A stretch of DNA of 64,000 nucleotides from Lachnospiraceae bacterium MD308 (GCA_010206225.2 VIQU02000019.1:1-64000); one strand, 5' to 3'. Positions 1 through 8,126 are shown, counted from the stretch's first letter. The notes: generated by a model from the letters alone, not told the origin. A program made the numbers and translations.

Positions 1-203
1 GGGGAATGGCCGTTCCGTTTGTTATCTGTCAGCAAGCCACCCTTTTGATTTTTCTCGTAACCAAGGGTAGCATCCAGTTCTGCTTCCATAAGCTCCTGAA
101 GGATGTCTTTGAAACTCTCTTTGAGAAGAGAATAAACATCTGATACGCTGTTAATGTTGTTTTGTGAAATAATCTGTCGGATCTGCTCCTTTGCAACTGC
201 CAT
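1..203 (-). CDS. IS256-family (Mutator-type) transposase, N-terminal part, cut by window edge
   Basis: The leftward reading from ATG at 203 gives MAVAKEQIRQIISQNN followed by LQELMEAELDATLGYEKN and DNKRNGHS. This is the typical N-terminus of IS256/Mutator transposases, where a short helical region precedes the conserved GYEK and N-R-NG-S stretch. Only about 67 of the roughly 400 expected residues are in the window, so the DDE catalytic triad cannot be checked. An AAAGGAG ribosome site lies about 8 bases before the ATG and supports this start. The element would move itself by cut-and-paste or copy-out transposition. Whether it is intact is unknown. Confidence 0.85.
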   Translation of the reverse strand, partial: MAVAKEQIRQIISQNNINSVSDVYSLLKESFKDILQELMEAELDATLGYEKNQKGGLLTDNKRNGHS

Positions 204-296
204 AAAAACACTCCTTTACTATAAGAATTGTCATATCTTAATTCTTACCAAAAAGGAGCCATTTTCTTCCAAAAACACAAATTAATTTACACTACC
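1..296 (-). mobile_element. Left end of an IS256-family insertion sequence (partial)
   Basis: The transposase 5' end (1-203) is preceded by a non-coding AT-rich stretch that ends near 296 in GGTAGTGTAAATTAATTTG (read leftward). This resembles the terminal inverted repeat of IS256-type elements. The other end lies outside the window, so neither the repeat nor a target duplication can be confirmed. The exact boundary is an inference. Confidence 0.55.
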
Positions 297-306
297 ATTA
301 AGTCTA

Positions 307-1698
307 TTATTCCGCAAATAAATCTTCCGCTGTCAAAAGCACCGTTCCTTCATCCTCTGCCCGTCTCCTTACGGGAGCGGAAAATCCTCCCTTGCTGATG
401 AACATCAGGTGTTTCTTCATTGTATCCGGAAATGCTTTTGCGGCAATTACCAGATCATCATATTCTGCCATTGGCATTGGTTTATTGGTGAACTTACATT
501 CACAGAAAATGCCTTCCGTCCTCTTTCTGTTTAAGGCCAGTATATCTACATCATCCTGTGCCTTTATCACCGGATTATTGCCCCACCATTTTCCTATTTC
601 GGCCGGAACAAAAGGAAGCTTCTTAAGCCTTGCCTGACGAATCAGGTATTGCCTGCAGATATCTTCAAAGGCAATACCCATAAAGTTAGAGATATCACCT
701 ATAATTTCTTCTGCTGCGTCCGCCTCACCCAGCATTTCATAATAACTCTTGTTAGCAAATATATAATGATACCAGAAACGATAAAAATTATCTGTCAATG
801 TATAAATTGTTTTTTTGCTTCCAGATGGTTCTCCGCAAGGCATCCTTTTTTCAACCAGCCTGATTGTAAGCAGAGTAAGAAGATATTTGCTGCATTTGCT
901 TTTTTCTTCATGGATACAATCGGCGATCTCTGTCACTTTGTTGTATCCTCTGGCGATTGCTTCCAGGATACTGTTATAGATATTTGGTTCCCGAAGCTCC
1001 ATTCTAAGAAGCATCATTGGCTCATCATTCAGAAAGGCTCCGTTTGCAAGGATTTCCTTCTCAATATTATCTTTGATACACTGCTTTGGTGAGAATGCGT
1101 TCAGATAACGCGGAACACCTCCTAATATACCATAGGCAGTTAATTTTTCTTCATATGAATAATCAGGAAAAAACCTGGCGCTGTCAAGATAATCAAAGGG
1201 CTGAACTTCCATTGATGAAGTTTTTCTTCCGTACAGCGGGCTTTCATAACCCATAATGTCATTCACCATAAAGCTTACACTAGAGCCGCATAACAGAAGA
1301 AAAATATTCTGCTTCTTCCACTTATGGTCTATCTCGTGCTGCAGCATGCTTTTGATTGAAGGATTAGGCCCGGCCATAAAAGGAAATTCGTCTATAATTA
1401 TCATTGTCCTCTCATTGCCTGAGTGGTCTGTCACATATGCAAATGCATCTTCCCATGTCTGAAAGGGCGCAATGAACCGTCCATCAAAATATTGCTGAAC
1501 CGTTCTCGAAAAATCCTGAAGGTTCAGGCTGTCATTTTTTTCCTGTGCGGAATAAAAAATAACTCTGTGCCGGTCTGAAAATTCCTGGAGAATCGTTGTC
1601 TTGCCAACACGCCTGCGTCCATACATAACCAGAAATTCAAAACAATCACGATTGTATAGATTTTCGATCTGTGCAAGCTCCTTTTCTCTGCCTATCAT
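307..1698 (-). CDS. AAA ATPase with DUF234-type C-terminal nuclease-like domain
   Basis: This 463-residue protein starts MIGREKELAQIENLY. The ATG at 1698 is chosen because GGGGGTGG sits about 9 bases upstream, and family members usually start at this (F)IGRE motif; an in-frame ATG at 1755 is less likely. Walker A is GRRRVGKTT near residue 21-29 and Walker B is MIIIDEFPF. The middle is a winged-helix region. The C-terminus contains DVDILAL and FCECKF, a D...ExK pattern typical of the DUF234 PD-(D/E)XK-like fold. These archaeal/bacterial ATPases are widespread but functionally undefined, and the domain pair hints at nucleic acid processing. It lies beside the insertion sequence and a broken nuclease gene, which suits an accessory region. 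Confidence 0.85.
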   Translation of the reverse strand: MIGREKELAQIENLYNRDCFEFLVMYGRRRVGKTTILQEFSDRHRVIFYSAQEKNDSLNLQDFSRTVQQYFDGRFIAPFQTWEDAFAYVTDHSGNERTMIIIDEFPFMAGPNPSIKSMLQHEIDHKWKKQNIFLLLCGSSVSFMVNDIMGYESPLYGRKTSSMEVQPFDYLDSARFFPDYSYEEKLTAYGILGGVPRYLNAFSPKQCIKDNIEKEILANGAFLNDEPMMLLRMELREPNIYNSILEAIARGYNKVTEIADCIHEEKSKCSKYLLTLLTIRLVEKRMPCGEPSGSKKTIYTLTDNFYRFWYHYIFANKSYYEMLGEADAAEEIIGDISNFMGIAFEDICRQYLIRQARLKKLPFVPAEIGKWWGNNPVIKAQDDVDILALNRKRTEGIFCECKFTNKPMPMAEYDDLVIAAKAFPDTMKKHLMFISKGGFSAPVRRRAEDEGTVLLTAEDLFAE

Positions 1699-1854
1699 GA
1701 GAATTTCCACCCCCAATTTAATATACTCATAAGTAGTATACTTACGTTTCACCAAATTTTCAACCTCTTTTTTGCGCGCTGGTAGATTTTGCTGTGAAAT
1801 GGAAAACTATTGTATTTGTGATCTGTTTTTAGAGTTTGAGAATGCTATGACTAA

Positions 1855-2323
1855 TCAGAACCCCTCCACAATCCCCCTTACCTTCTCATAAGGCATCTCC
1901 ACAAAATCCGCAATTCTCTCTTTCCCGGATTCATCTTTTAGAACCCTTTTTATTTTTGTCTCTGAATTCAAAAATGCCTGTACTGCATGGTAGGTATCTA
2001 TATCCAGTCTGCTGAAATATTCCCTATGCTGATTTACATAGCTTACCAACGACGCTTTCCTGTCCCTATATTGTAACATGCCTAAAATCAGTTGTAAATC
2101 CGTCCGAAATGCATAAACATTTTCTGGATTGGATGCGTCTATCAGATTAATATGATAATCCGGTATGTATTTGCTTATAGTTTTGCCAATGCCTTCATCC
2201 TCGTTTTTTCTGAACATATCATGAAGGCACCTGCTTCCCGCCAAATAATACGGCATTGCACACATCTGAAAACCGCCCTTTATCCGACAGCCATTTCCTT
2301 ACCGCTATGTCCTTTTTGCCCAT
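1855..2323 (-). pseudogene. Rpn-family recombination-promoting nuclease/transposase, internally deleted and frameshifted
   Basis: Two pieces of one family lie in different frames. From ATG 2323 the leftward reading gives MGKKDIAVRKWLSDKGRF then SDVCNAVLFGGKQV, a typical Rpn N-terminus, and stops about 33 codons later. In another frame, from about 2230 to 1855, the reading CLHDMFRKNEDEGI, YIPDYHINLID and the remaining C-terminus matches the end of the same family. The middle, with the PD-(D/E)XK catalytic region (roughly 130-150 codons by recollection of the family), is missing. The junction is near 2220-2235. The best explanation is one internal deletion that also shifted the frame, so the protein should be inactive. 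An in-frame ATG at 2265 could still allow a 136-residue C-terminal fragment. Confidence 0.75.
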
Positions 2324-2549
2324 AGCCGTTCCCCATTTTTGTAATTTTCATAACATTATCTTTGGTCACCCCGCAGAATCTGCGAAAGAACTTCCGAACG
2401 TCTTCCGAATGAAGACACATAAAATAGATTGGATTCATGATTATTTTCCAAAACCGTATCATTACATTAACATAAAAACCGTTATTCCGCAACCTTTCTT
2501 TGCCGGCAAAACATGAGAATGCCGGCGGGAATATCAGCTGCCTCTCGGA

Positions 2550-3314
2550 TCATTCTTCTGGATCCACTACAATTACTTCTTTTTTAAGGGCGGCAGCCTT
2601 CTCGAGAATTTCCGCAGGTGTTTTATTATCTGTAATAATCACGTCAATCTGATTAAGCGGGATGGAATTACACAGGGAAACATGTTCGCATTTTGTATGG
2701 TCGATTAAAAGGACTACTTTTTTTGCGATGGAGGCAAGCGCCCGCTTCGTCTCTACCAGCGGATAAGTATGTTCAAAAGCGCCGCCCGGGATGCGGAACG
2801 CCCTGGCTGAGATAAATGCCACGTCCGCCCGGTGCTGTGTCAATGTTTCTCTGGAGTCAGTCATAATAGACTTTGTGCGGTGGTAGAGCATGCCGCCGGT
2901 TAAGTATGTCTGGATATTTTCCTTATTGGACAGTTCTACCGCGGTCATGAGGTTGGAAGTGATAACTGACAGCGGAATATTGTCGGGAAGAAACCGGGAG
3001 AAAGTGTGGGCGGTGGTGCCGGAGTCAATGCAGATTACACTGTAAGGATGCACGAATCTTAATGCGGCTTTGGCGATCGCCTCCTTCTCGTACTGGTGTT
3101 CATCAATCTGTTCATGAAAATAATTTGGCTTTGCTTCTTTCATCAGGAAAGCACATCCGTGCTTGCGCCGGATAAGTTTTATATTTTCAAGCTCATTCAG
3201 ATCGCGCCGAATCGTCATTTCACTGCATTTCAGCGTCTGTGCTAATTCTTTCGGCGTACAGATCATCTGATTTTCCAACAGTTCTATAATCCTTGCATGT
3301 CGTTCCTTTTTCAT
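2550..3314 (-). CDS. DeoR/GlpR-type transcriptional regulator
   Basis: This 254-residue protein starts MKKERHARIIELL at 3314, with AAAGGA 8 bases upstream. The longer in-frame start at 3371 lacks a site and does not fit the family. Residues 1-57 form the DeoR winged helix (TPKELAQTLKCSEMTIRRDL). The rest is the DeoRC sugar-phosphate sensor domain with the ICIDSGTTAHTF loop and VITSN. Such proteins usually repress sugar catabolic operons and release DNA on binding a phosphorylated intermediate. It lies 72 bases downstream of the AlbA/ATPase gene on the same strand, and both diverge from the dehydrogenase/aldolase/kinase operon at 5179. That operon is the obvious target, perhaps through the inverted repeat at 5059-5084, but this is inference. 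Confidence 0.87.
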   Translation of the reverse strand: MKKERHARIIELLENQMICTPKELAQTLKCSEMTIRRDLNELENIKLIRRKHGCAFLMKEAKPNYFHEQIDEHQYEKEAIAKAALRFVHPYSVICIDSGTTAHTFSRFLPDNIPLSVITSNLMTAVELSNKENIQTYLTGGMLYHRTKSIMTDSRETLTQHRADVAFISARAFRIPGGAFEHTYPLVETKRALASIAKKVVLLIDHTKCEHVSLCNSIPLNQIDVIITDNKTPAEILEKAAALKKEVIVVDPEE

Positions 3315-3386
3315 CTGAATATCCTTTCGATGTTTAGCGATGACTGCACAAAAGTGTGCGGTTTTTAACACTGGGGCATTCCATTA

Positions 3387-4733
3387 TTATTTTATAATTG
3401 TGTAGCTGGTGTTTCTTGCTTTTCCATTTTGCTTTAGCAAGTTGCTTTTTACCATTTTCCGAATGATTCTGGAAGCAGTAGAGGTACTCACTCCAAGCAA
3501 TGCGATTACATCATTTCTTGTAACAGTACCATGAGATCGGGCATATTCCAACACTTTTTCTTCTTTGTTCAGGCTTTTTTCAGCCCTGACAGCAGAATTT
3601 GCGATGAACTCTGTTTTCAGCGCGGAAGCATTTCTGGTTTCATATTTTGCGTTAATGTTAGGCAATATAATCTTAAAAGTATTTTTGGTCGTTTCAATCG
3701 AAGGCTTTTCTTTCAGACTCTCGTATGCCCTCATAATCTTGCTCATTCCGGTCCCGTAAGCCTCAATTAAGTGTAGCTGATAGAACACATTCGCAAGATC
3801 TTGATTTCTGCATACGGAAATACCTGCCATAATATCTTCCAAGTCAATTCCCGGCATCAATCCGCCAATCGATACAAATTCAATCCGGTCAGCATAGATG
3901 CTGATAAATGCACTGGCACTAAAGGAATAATCGCGGTGAACCAGCAGATTCAGCAATGCCTCTCTGACGGCAATTTCCGGATAATCTTTGACATCGATTC
4001 TCAACAGTTTTTCTATGGTTGCACGGGTTTGATTGCGAAAGTCGATAAAATCATATACTTCGTTCATTTGCTGCATCAGAGACCCGGTAAATTCCCGGCG
4101 GTCCCTAAAAACTGTTTGATCCGTTCCCTGAAAAACAGCGACTTTAATCGTATGGACACATTGATCGGACAGAAGCAGACCTAAGTTGCTGTAAAGATTA
4201 TCTTGGTCGGTCAGCTTCAAAGTGCGCATTTGCTGCGGTCCAAACTCCACTTCCCGAAGCGCAAATTCTTTTTTTGCGGTTTCAAATGTGAGTTCCTGAT
4301 TTAAGCAGCGCATAGCCTCAAAGCGGTCTCCATCTGTTTCCTTAATCATACGGCGGATTGCTGTGTCAGTAGCAGGAACAGAAGAATATCCCTGTCTGAC
4401 ATATACACCCTCTGGACGCATCCCCTTTTTAGCGAGATAATAAGGTCGGTCCGTTCCGCGCTGAATATCCACCGCGACAATTTCTTTTTCATCTTCCTTT
4501 ATTGTTCTATAATGCAGAAACATCGTCACATCGGGTTTAATAGCATCTCTTACCATATTGCTGATCTGCAAAGAAACTCCGTCAGGATCATCGAGTCCGG
4601 CCACTGTACCGTCATCCCGAACGCCAATATAGAGTTTGCCGCCGTCACAGTTGGCAAAAGCAATGATTTCCTTTTTTATATCATCTACAACTACTTCCTT
4701 CAGTTCTACGGTTTCACTTTCCTGAAAAAGCAT
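3387..4733 (-). CDS. AlbA_2/Schlafen-like DNA-binding and HATPase_c_4 protein with C-terminal helix-turn-helix
   Basis: This 448-residue protein starts MLFQESETVELKE at 4733, behind GGGAGGT. Residues 1-120 form an AlbA_2 (Schlafen AAA-like, DUF4) domain with FANCDGGKLYIGVRDDG. The centre has VREALLNLLVHRDYS and YGTGMSKIMRAYES, the N-box and G-box of the HATPase_c_4 family. The C-terminus (HGTVTRNDVIALLGVSTSTA) is a helix-turn-helix. Proteins of this layout are annotated as putative ATP-dependent transcriptional regulators, with few characterised. A consensus promoter lies upstream with three 11-base phased repeats just behind it, so the gene is probably under its own specific control or autoregulated. 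A role in controlling the divergent operon at 5179 is possible but not shown. Confidence 0.82.
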   Translation of the reverse strand: MLFQESETVELKEVVVDDIKKEIIAFANCDGGKLYIGVRDDGTVAGLDDPDGVSLQISNMVRDAIKPDVTMFLHYRTIKEDEKEIVAVDIQRGTDRPYYLAKKGMRPEGVYVRQGYSSVPATDTAIRRMIKETDGDRFEAMRCLNQELTFETAKKEFALREVEFGPQQMRTLKLTDQDNLYSNLGLLLSDQCVHTIKVAVFQGTDQTVFRDRREFTGSLMQQMNEVYDFIDFRNQTRATIEKLLRIDVKDYPEIAVREALLNLLVHRDYSFSASAFISIYADRIEFVSIGGLMPGIDLEDIMAGISVCRNQDLANVFYQLHLIEAYGTGMSKIMRAYESLKEKPSIETTKNTFKIILPNINAKYETRNASALKTEFIANSAVRAEKSLNKEEKVLEYARSHGTVTRNDVIALLGVSTSTASRIIRKMVKSNLLKQNGKARNTSYTIIK

Positions 4734-4770
4734 GACGCTACCTCCCTGCTTACTTTCGTTTGCCGGGCAT

Positions 4771-4799
4771 ATTATATCAAATCGGAGCAATCGTGTCAA
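4771..4799 (-). promoter_or_regulatory. Sigma-A promoter of the AlbA/ATPase regulator gene
   Basis: Reading leftward, TTGACA (4799-4794) and TATAAT (4776-4771) are separated by exactly 17 bases. Both hexamers match consensus perfectly. The start codon follows at 4733. The phased repeats at 4807-4846 lie directly upstream of the -35 box. Confidence 0.85.
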
Positions 4800-4806
4800 T
4801 GTAGAT

Positions 4807-4846
4807 GACCCGATTGAGACCCGATTGTGACCCGATTCGACCTGAT
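4807..4846. repeat. Phased 11-base direct repeats upstream of the -35 box
   Basis: Three near-identical units read GACCCGATTGA (4807-4817), GACCCGATTGT (4818-4828) and GACCCGATTC (4829-4838), followed by a decayed GACCTGAT (4839-4846). On the leftward strand the core is AATCGGGTC. A related AATCGGAGC (plus strand) lies inside the promoter spacer at 4780-4788. Units spaced one helical turn apart and abutting a -35 box suggest cooperative binding of a regulator on one DNA face. Confidence 0.7.
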
Positions 4847-5058
4847 ATTTTCATTATGCACATAAATGAACAAAGTATTTGACGCTATTGTCTTATAATT
4901 ATTCCCCTAAATTGACACAGGCATAGGCTGCCATTGGATTCTCCGCTGTCATGCTCCAGAAAGAAAATTTCACTATGCCCAGAATTATAATAAAATATAT
5001 TTTTACATTTTGCAAGATATTATCGCAAAAAATGTTAAAATTAGAACATAAAATGTAC
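4847..5058. other. AT-rich intergenic stretch with no gene seen
   Basis: Together with the promoters and repeats on either side this forms a 445-base divergent intergenic region (4734-5178). No open frame, RNA gene or terminator could be supported in this part. It becomes strongly AT-rich towards 5058. Confidence 0.5.
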
Positions 5059-5084
5059 ATATATGTTTTAAAATAAACATATAT
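5059..5084. promoter_or_regulatory. Inverted repeat, candidate operator of the dehydrogenase/aldolase/kinase operon
   Basis: ATATATGTTT (5059-5068) and AAACATATAT (5075-5084) are perfect 10-base arms around a 6-base centre. The dyad ends 14 bases upstream of the -35 box at 5099. It could bind the DeoR-type protein encoded at 2550-3314, although a site upstream of -35 would suit an activator better than a simple repressor. Its AT-richness makes chance symmetry a real alternative. Confidence 0.5.
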
Positions 5085-5098
5085 AACAAGCTGAAATG

Positions 5099-5127
5099 TT
5101 GAATTTATAACTTTTTATAAATATAAT
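5099..5127 (+). promoter_or_regulatory. Sigma-A promoter of the dehydrogenase/aldolase/kinase operon
   Basis: TTGAAT (5099-5104) and TATAAT (5122-5127) are spaced 17 bases apart. Transcription would start near 5134, leaving a leader of about 45 bases before the E1 alpha ATG at 5179. Confidence 0.78.
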
Positions 5128-5178
5128 TATCACATAGAAGCCATATAAAGCATTATATTGATAAAGGAGATAGAAACT

Positions 5179-6162
5179 ATGATTAAGATGCCCGAAAAAG
5201 AGCGTGCGGTCGGAATGTATAAGAAGATGTACCAGATCCGGCAGTACGAGGAGACGATTTATTATCTGTTTCTGGAAGGGATCATGCCAGGAACCATCCA
5301 TCAGTCCCACGGCCAGGAGGCGTGTGCGGTCGGGATGATCTATGACCTGAGAAAAGAGGACTATATTCTGACGACTCACAGACCTGCGGGGCATGACCTT
5401 GCGAAAGGAGTGTCCCTGCGCTCTATGATGTGCGAGATGTTCGGGAAGGCGGAGGGCTGCTGCAAAGGAAAAGGCGGGGCGATGCATACCGGAGATATTG
5501 ATGTGGGAGCGGTTACGGCGAATGCGATTGTAGGAGGCAACCTTCCGATTGCGGCAGGTGTGGCGTTACGATGTAAAATGATGAAGACGGACAATGTGGC
5601 TGTATGCTTTTTCGGGGACGGAGCAAGCAATGAGGGAGCCTTTCACGAGGCGCTCAACGCGGCGGCAGTCTGGAAGCTTCCGGTAGTCTATGTGTGTGAA
5701 AATAATCTGTATTCCGCCACAACCTCGATTAAGCTCACCTGTAATCTTGAAAATGTAGCAGCTGACAGAGGAAGCGCTTATGGAATTCCAAGCGAGGTTG
5801 TGGATGGAAATGATGTTCTTGCGGTAAACGAAGCCGGGGCAAGGGCAATCGGCCGGGCAAGAAGAGGGGAAGGACCGACGATCTTAGAGCTTAAGACCTA
5901 CCGGATCGGCGGGCATTCCAGAAACGACGCCTGCGGCTACCGTCCAAATGAGGAAGAAAAGGCATGGTTTTCCAAAGACCCGGTCAGGACCTTTCGGGAA
6001 CGTCTGATCGATGAACGTGTTATTACAGAAGAAGAATTGGAAAAGATAGAAAAAGAGATCACGGATGAGATTGATGCGGAAGTAGAATATGCGAAGAACA
6101 GTAAAGATCCAGAGCCGGAATCTGCGCTCAGGGATGTATACTGGGAAGGAGGTACACGATAA
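5179..6162 (+). CDS. Thiamine-diphosphate dehydrogenase E1 component, alpha subunit (pyruvate/acetoin dehydrogenase type)
   Basis: This 327-residue protein has the usual length for AcoA/PdhA alpha subunits. The ATG at 5179 follows AAAGGAG. The thiamine diphosphate motif is GDGASNEG (from residue 146) ending in ENN (175-176). With the beta subunit encoded next it would decarboxylate a 2-oxoacid, or cleave an acetoin-like ketone, and pass the acyl group to E2 lipoyl-lysine. One oddity: residues 65-77 read TTHRPAGHDLAKG. Acetoin and pyruvate enzymes, as I recall them, have HRGHGH or YRAHG here, so the conserved cofactor-proximal histidine appears to be alanine. The substrate cannot be assigned. 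The gene starts an operon with E1 beta, an aldolase, E2, E3 and a sugar kinase. Confidence 0.88.
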   Translation: MIKMPEKERAVGMYKKMYQIRQYEETIYYLFLEGIMPGTIHQSHGQEACAVGMIYDLRKEDYILTTHRPAGHDLAKGVSLRSMMCEMFGKAEGCCKGKGGAMHTGDIDVGAVTANAIVGGNLPIAAGVALRCKMMKTDNVAVCFFGDGASNEGAFHEALNAAAVWKLPVVYVCENNLYSATTSIKLTCNLENVAADRGSAYGIPSEVVDGNDVLAVNEAGARAIGRARRGEGPTILELKTYRIGGHSRNDACGYRPNEEEKAWFSKDPVRTFRERLIDERVITEEELEKIEKEITDEIDAEVEYAKNSKDPEPESALRDVYWEGGTR

Positions 6163-7175
6163 TGGCTGAGATGTCGATTGCTGACGCTTTAAAGCTTGCC
6201 CTGCAGGAAGAGATGAGGCGGGACGAGACGGTGTTCTGCCTCGGAGAAGACGTGGATATTAAAGGAGGCATGGGAGGCGCGTTTACCGTCACAAAAGGAC
6301 TTTTGGATGAATTCGGACCGGAGAGGGTGATCAATACACCGATCGCGGAGATACTGATCTCCGGTGTATGCGTAGGAGCGGGGATGACGGGGATGCGCCC
6401 GGTGGCGGATCTGCAATATGGTGATTTTCTGTTTTGCATGATGGACCAGCTTGTGAACCAGGCGGCGAAGATGTGTTATATGTCAGGCGGCAAGGTACAT
6501 ATTCCGATGGTTATGCGTGCTCCCTGTGGGGCGACGAACCGGGGGGCGCAGCATGCGCAAAGCCTGGAGAGCTATTTTATCCATGTACCGGGGCTTAAAG
6601 TGATCTGCCCGTCTACCCCCTATGACGCAAAGGGGATGATGAAGCAGGCGATCCGGGATGATAACCCGGTGCTGGTATTTGAGCATAAGCTTTTGTACGG
6701 CAGCGCACGCAAGGAAAAGGATGCCATCAAGACCTCCGGGGAAGTGCCGTCAGACGATTACACGGTGGAGTTTGGAAAGGCTGCCGTCAGACGAGAGGGA
6801 AAAGATGTAACCATCGTTGCCAATCTTTTGATGAGTTATCGTGCGCAGGAGGCGGCAAAGGAATTGGAAGAAGAAGGGATAAGCTGTGAGGTGATCGATC
6901 CGAGAAGTCTTGTGCCTTTTGACTATGAGACGGTGGAGCGGTCTGTGAAGAAGACAGGAAAGCTTATGATTGTTCACGAGGATACTTATAACGGCGGCTG
7001 GGGAGCGCAGGTAGCGGCGCATTTTGCGCAGCATGGTATCTTTGATCTGGATGCGCCTGTGAAAATCGTTGCGGCATACGACACACCGATTCCGTTTGCC
7101 TCTCCGATGGAAAATTTCATAATTCCGTCTGTAGAAAGGATTAAAAAAGAGGCAAAAGAGTTGGCAGAGTTTTAA
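6162..7175 (+). CDS. Thiamine-diphosphate dehydrogenase E1 component, beta subunit
   Basis: This 337-residue transketolase-like beta subunit has the family hallmarks: GEDVDIKGGMGGAF near the start, NTPIAE (TPISE-like glutamate kept), RGAQHAQSLE (catalytic QHSQ-like histidine kept) and HVPGLKVICPSTPYDAKG. The C-terminal transketolase domain contains SLVPFDYETV. Its ATG overlaps the alpha-subunit stop (TAATG), with GGAGG 8 bases upstream, so translation is coupled. It forms an alpha2beta2 heterotetramer with the upstream product. The intact active-site glutamate and histidine here contrast with the altered histidine in the alpha subunit. Confidence 0.9.
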   Translation: MAEMSIADALKLALQEEMRRDETVFCLGEDVDIKGGMGGAFTVTKGLLDEFGPERVINTPIAEILISGVCVGAGMTGMRPVADLQYGDFLFCMMDQLVNQAAKMCYMSGGKVHIPMVMRAPCGATNRGAQHAQSLESYFIHVPGLKVICPSTPYDAKGMMKQAIRDDNPVLVFEHKLLYGSARKEKDAIKTSGEVPSDDYTVEFGKAAVRREGKDVTIVANLLMSYRAQEAAKELEEEGISCEVIDPRSLVPFDYETVERSVKKTGKLMIVHEDTYNGGWGAQVAAHFAQHGIFDLDAPVKIVAAYDTPIPFASPMENFIIPSVERIKKEAKELAEF

Positions 7176-7201
7176 AATATGGTGATAAAGGAGAGAAAAA
7201 T

Positions 7202-8122
7202 ATGAGCAGAGTATCAGTAAAAACATTGATGGAACATGCGTTGGAACATAAATATGCGGTGGGATATTTTGAAAGCTGGAACCTTGAGTCTGCGCTTGCG
7301 GTAGTGAGGGCGGCGGAAAATGTAAAATCCCCGGTCATGATCGGCGTGTGCGGCACTTATATCGGAGAGCCAAAGCGAAAATATAAAGAAAGCCTTACCG
7401 TCTATCAGGCGATGCTTTCACGGATTGCAGAGGAAGCAAAAGTTCCGGTGGCGCTGCTTTTAAATGAATCGGATGATGAAGAGATGGTAATTCGGGCGGC
7501 GGAAAATGGATTTGATATGGTCATGTATGCTCCGGTATTTGCAGCGGAGGAGGTTCCGTTCGATGAGCTTACGAAGATCCAGAAGCGGATTGTGGAGAAG
7601 GCGCACAAAAACGGCGCGGCGGTTGAAGGCGAAGTAGGGGAGCTCCCGCTCTACAATTCTGCAGCCGGCAAGCTCCACGAGGGCGAGGACACGGATCCGG
7701 AGCTTTGTGCCGCATTTGTAAAAGAGACGGGGATTGATACGGTGGCCGTCTCTGTCGGGAACTGCCATCTGAAGGAGGACGGGATGGTGACGATCAATTA
7801 CGATGCACTGAAGGTTCTGGCAGAAAGAATCGATATCCCCCTTGTCCTTCACGGCGGCACGAGTATCCCGCGTGAGGATCTTGGAAAAGCAGCCGCTATG
7901 GGAGTTGCGAAGGTGAACTTCGGAACAGGTATGAAAAGGGCAGTTTTAAACACGGTGAAGAACTATCTGGCGGAGCATGAGATTGATCAGATGGATCCCA
8001 ATGATGTGCTTGGACGCGGAGGTGAAAAAGACCTTCTTGTATTGGAGCAGGAGGCGGTCATCCGCTATGTAGAAGAGACGATCCGGGCGATGAACGGCGA
8101 AAACAAAGCATTAAGGTGGTAG
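7202..8122 (+). CDS. Class II fructose-bisphosphate aldolase family protein with altered metal/catalytic motif
   Basis: This 306-residue protein has the class II ketose-bisphosphate aldolase fold. EGEVGELP (142-149) matches the EAELG motif, GNCHL with His189 and LHGGTS with His217 match two zinc ligands, and VNFGTGMKRA matches the phosphate loop. However, where family members such as GatY/KbaY/FbaA have LDH(H/G), with the catalytic Asp and a zinc His, this protein has LLNES (86-90). Asp is replaced by Asn88 and His by Glu89. The reaction may therefore differ from normal aldol cleavage, or the Glu may ligate metal. It sits inside a dehydrogenase complex operon between E1 beta and E2, so its product probably feeds that complex. 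The ATG at 7202 follows AAAGGAG. Confidence 0.82.
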   Translation: MSRVSVKTLMEHALEHKYAVGYFESWNLESALAVVRAAENVKSPVMIGVCGTYIGEPKRKYKESLTVYQAMLSRIAEEAKVPVALLLNESDDEEMVIRAAENGFDMVMYAPVFAAEEVPFDELTKIQKRIVEKAHKNGAAVEGEVGELPLYNSAAGKLHEGEDTDPELCAAFVKETGIDTVAVSVGNCHLKEDGMVTINYDALKVLAERIDIPLVLHGGTSIPREDLGKAAAMGVAKVNFGTGMKRAVLNTVKNYLAEHEIDQMDPNDVLGRGGEKDLLVLEQEAVIRYVEETIRAMNGENKALRW

Positions 8123-8126
8123 GGAT

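Noticed and set aside
2501..2526. Hairpin TGCCGGC/GCCGGCA downstream of the DeoR-type gene and a 13-base palindrome at 2372-2384
   Set aside because: Neither has a T run on the correct side, so I could not support a terminator or a named site.
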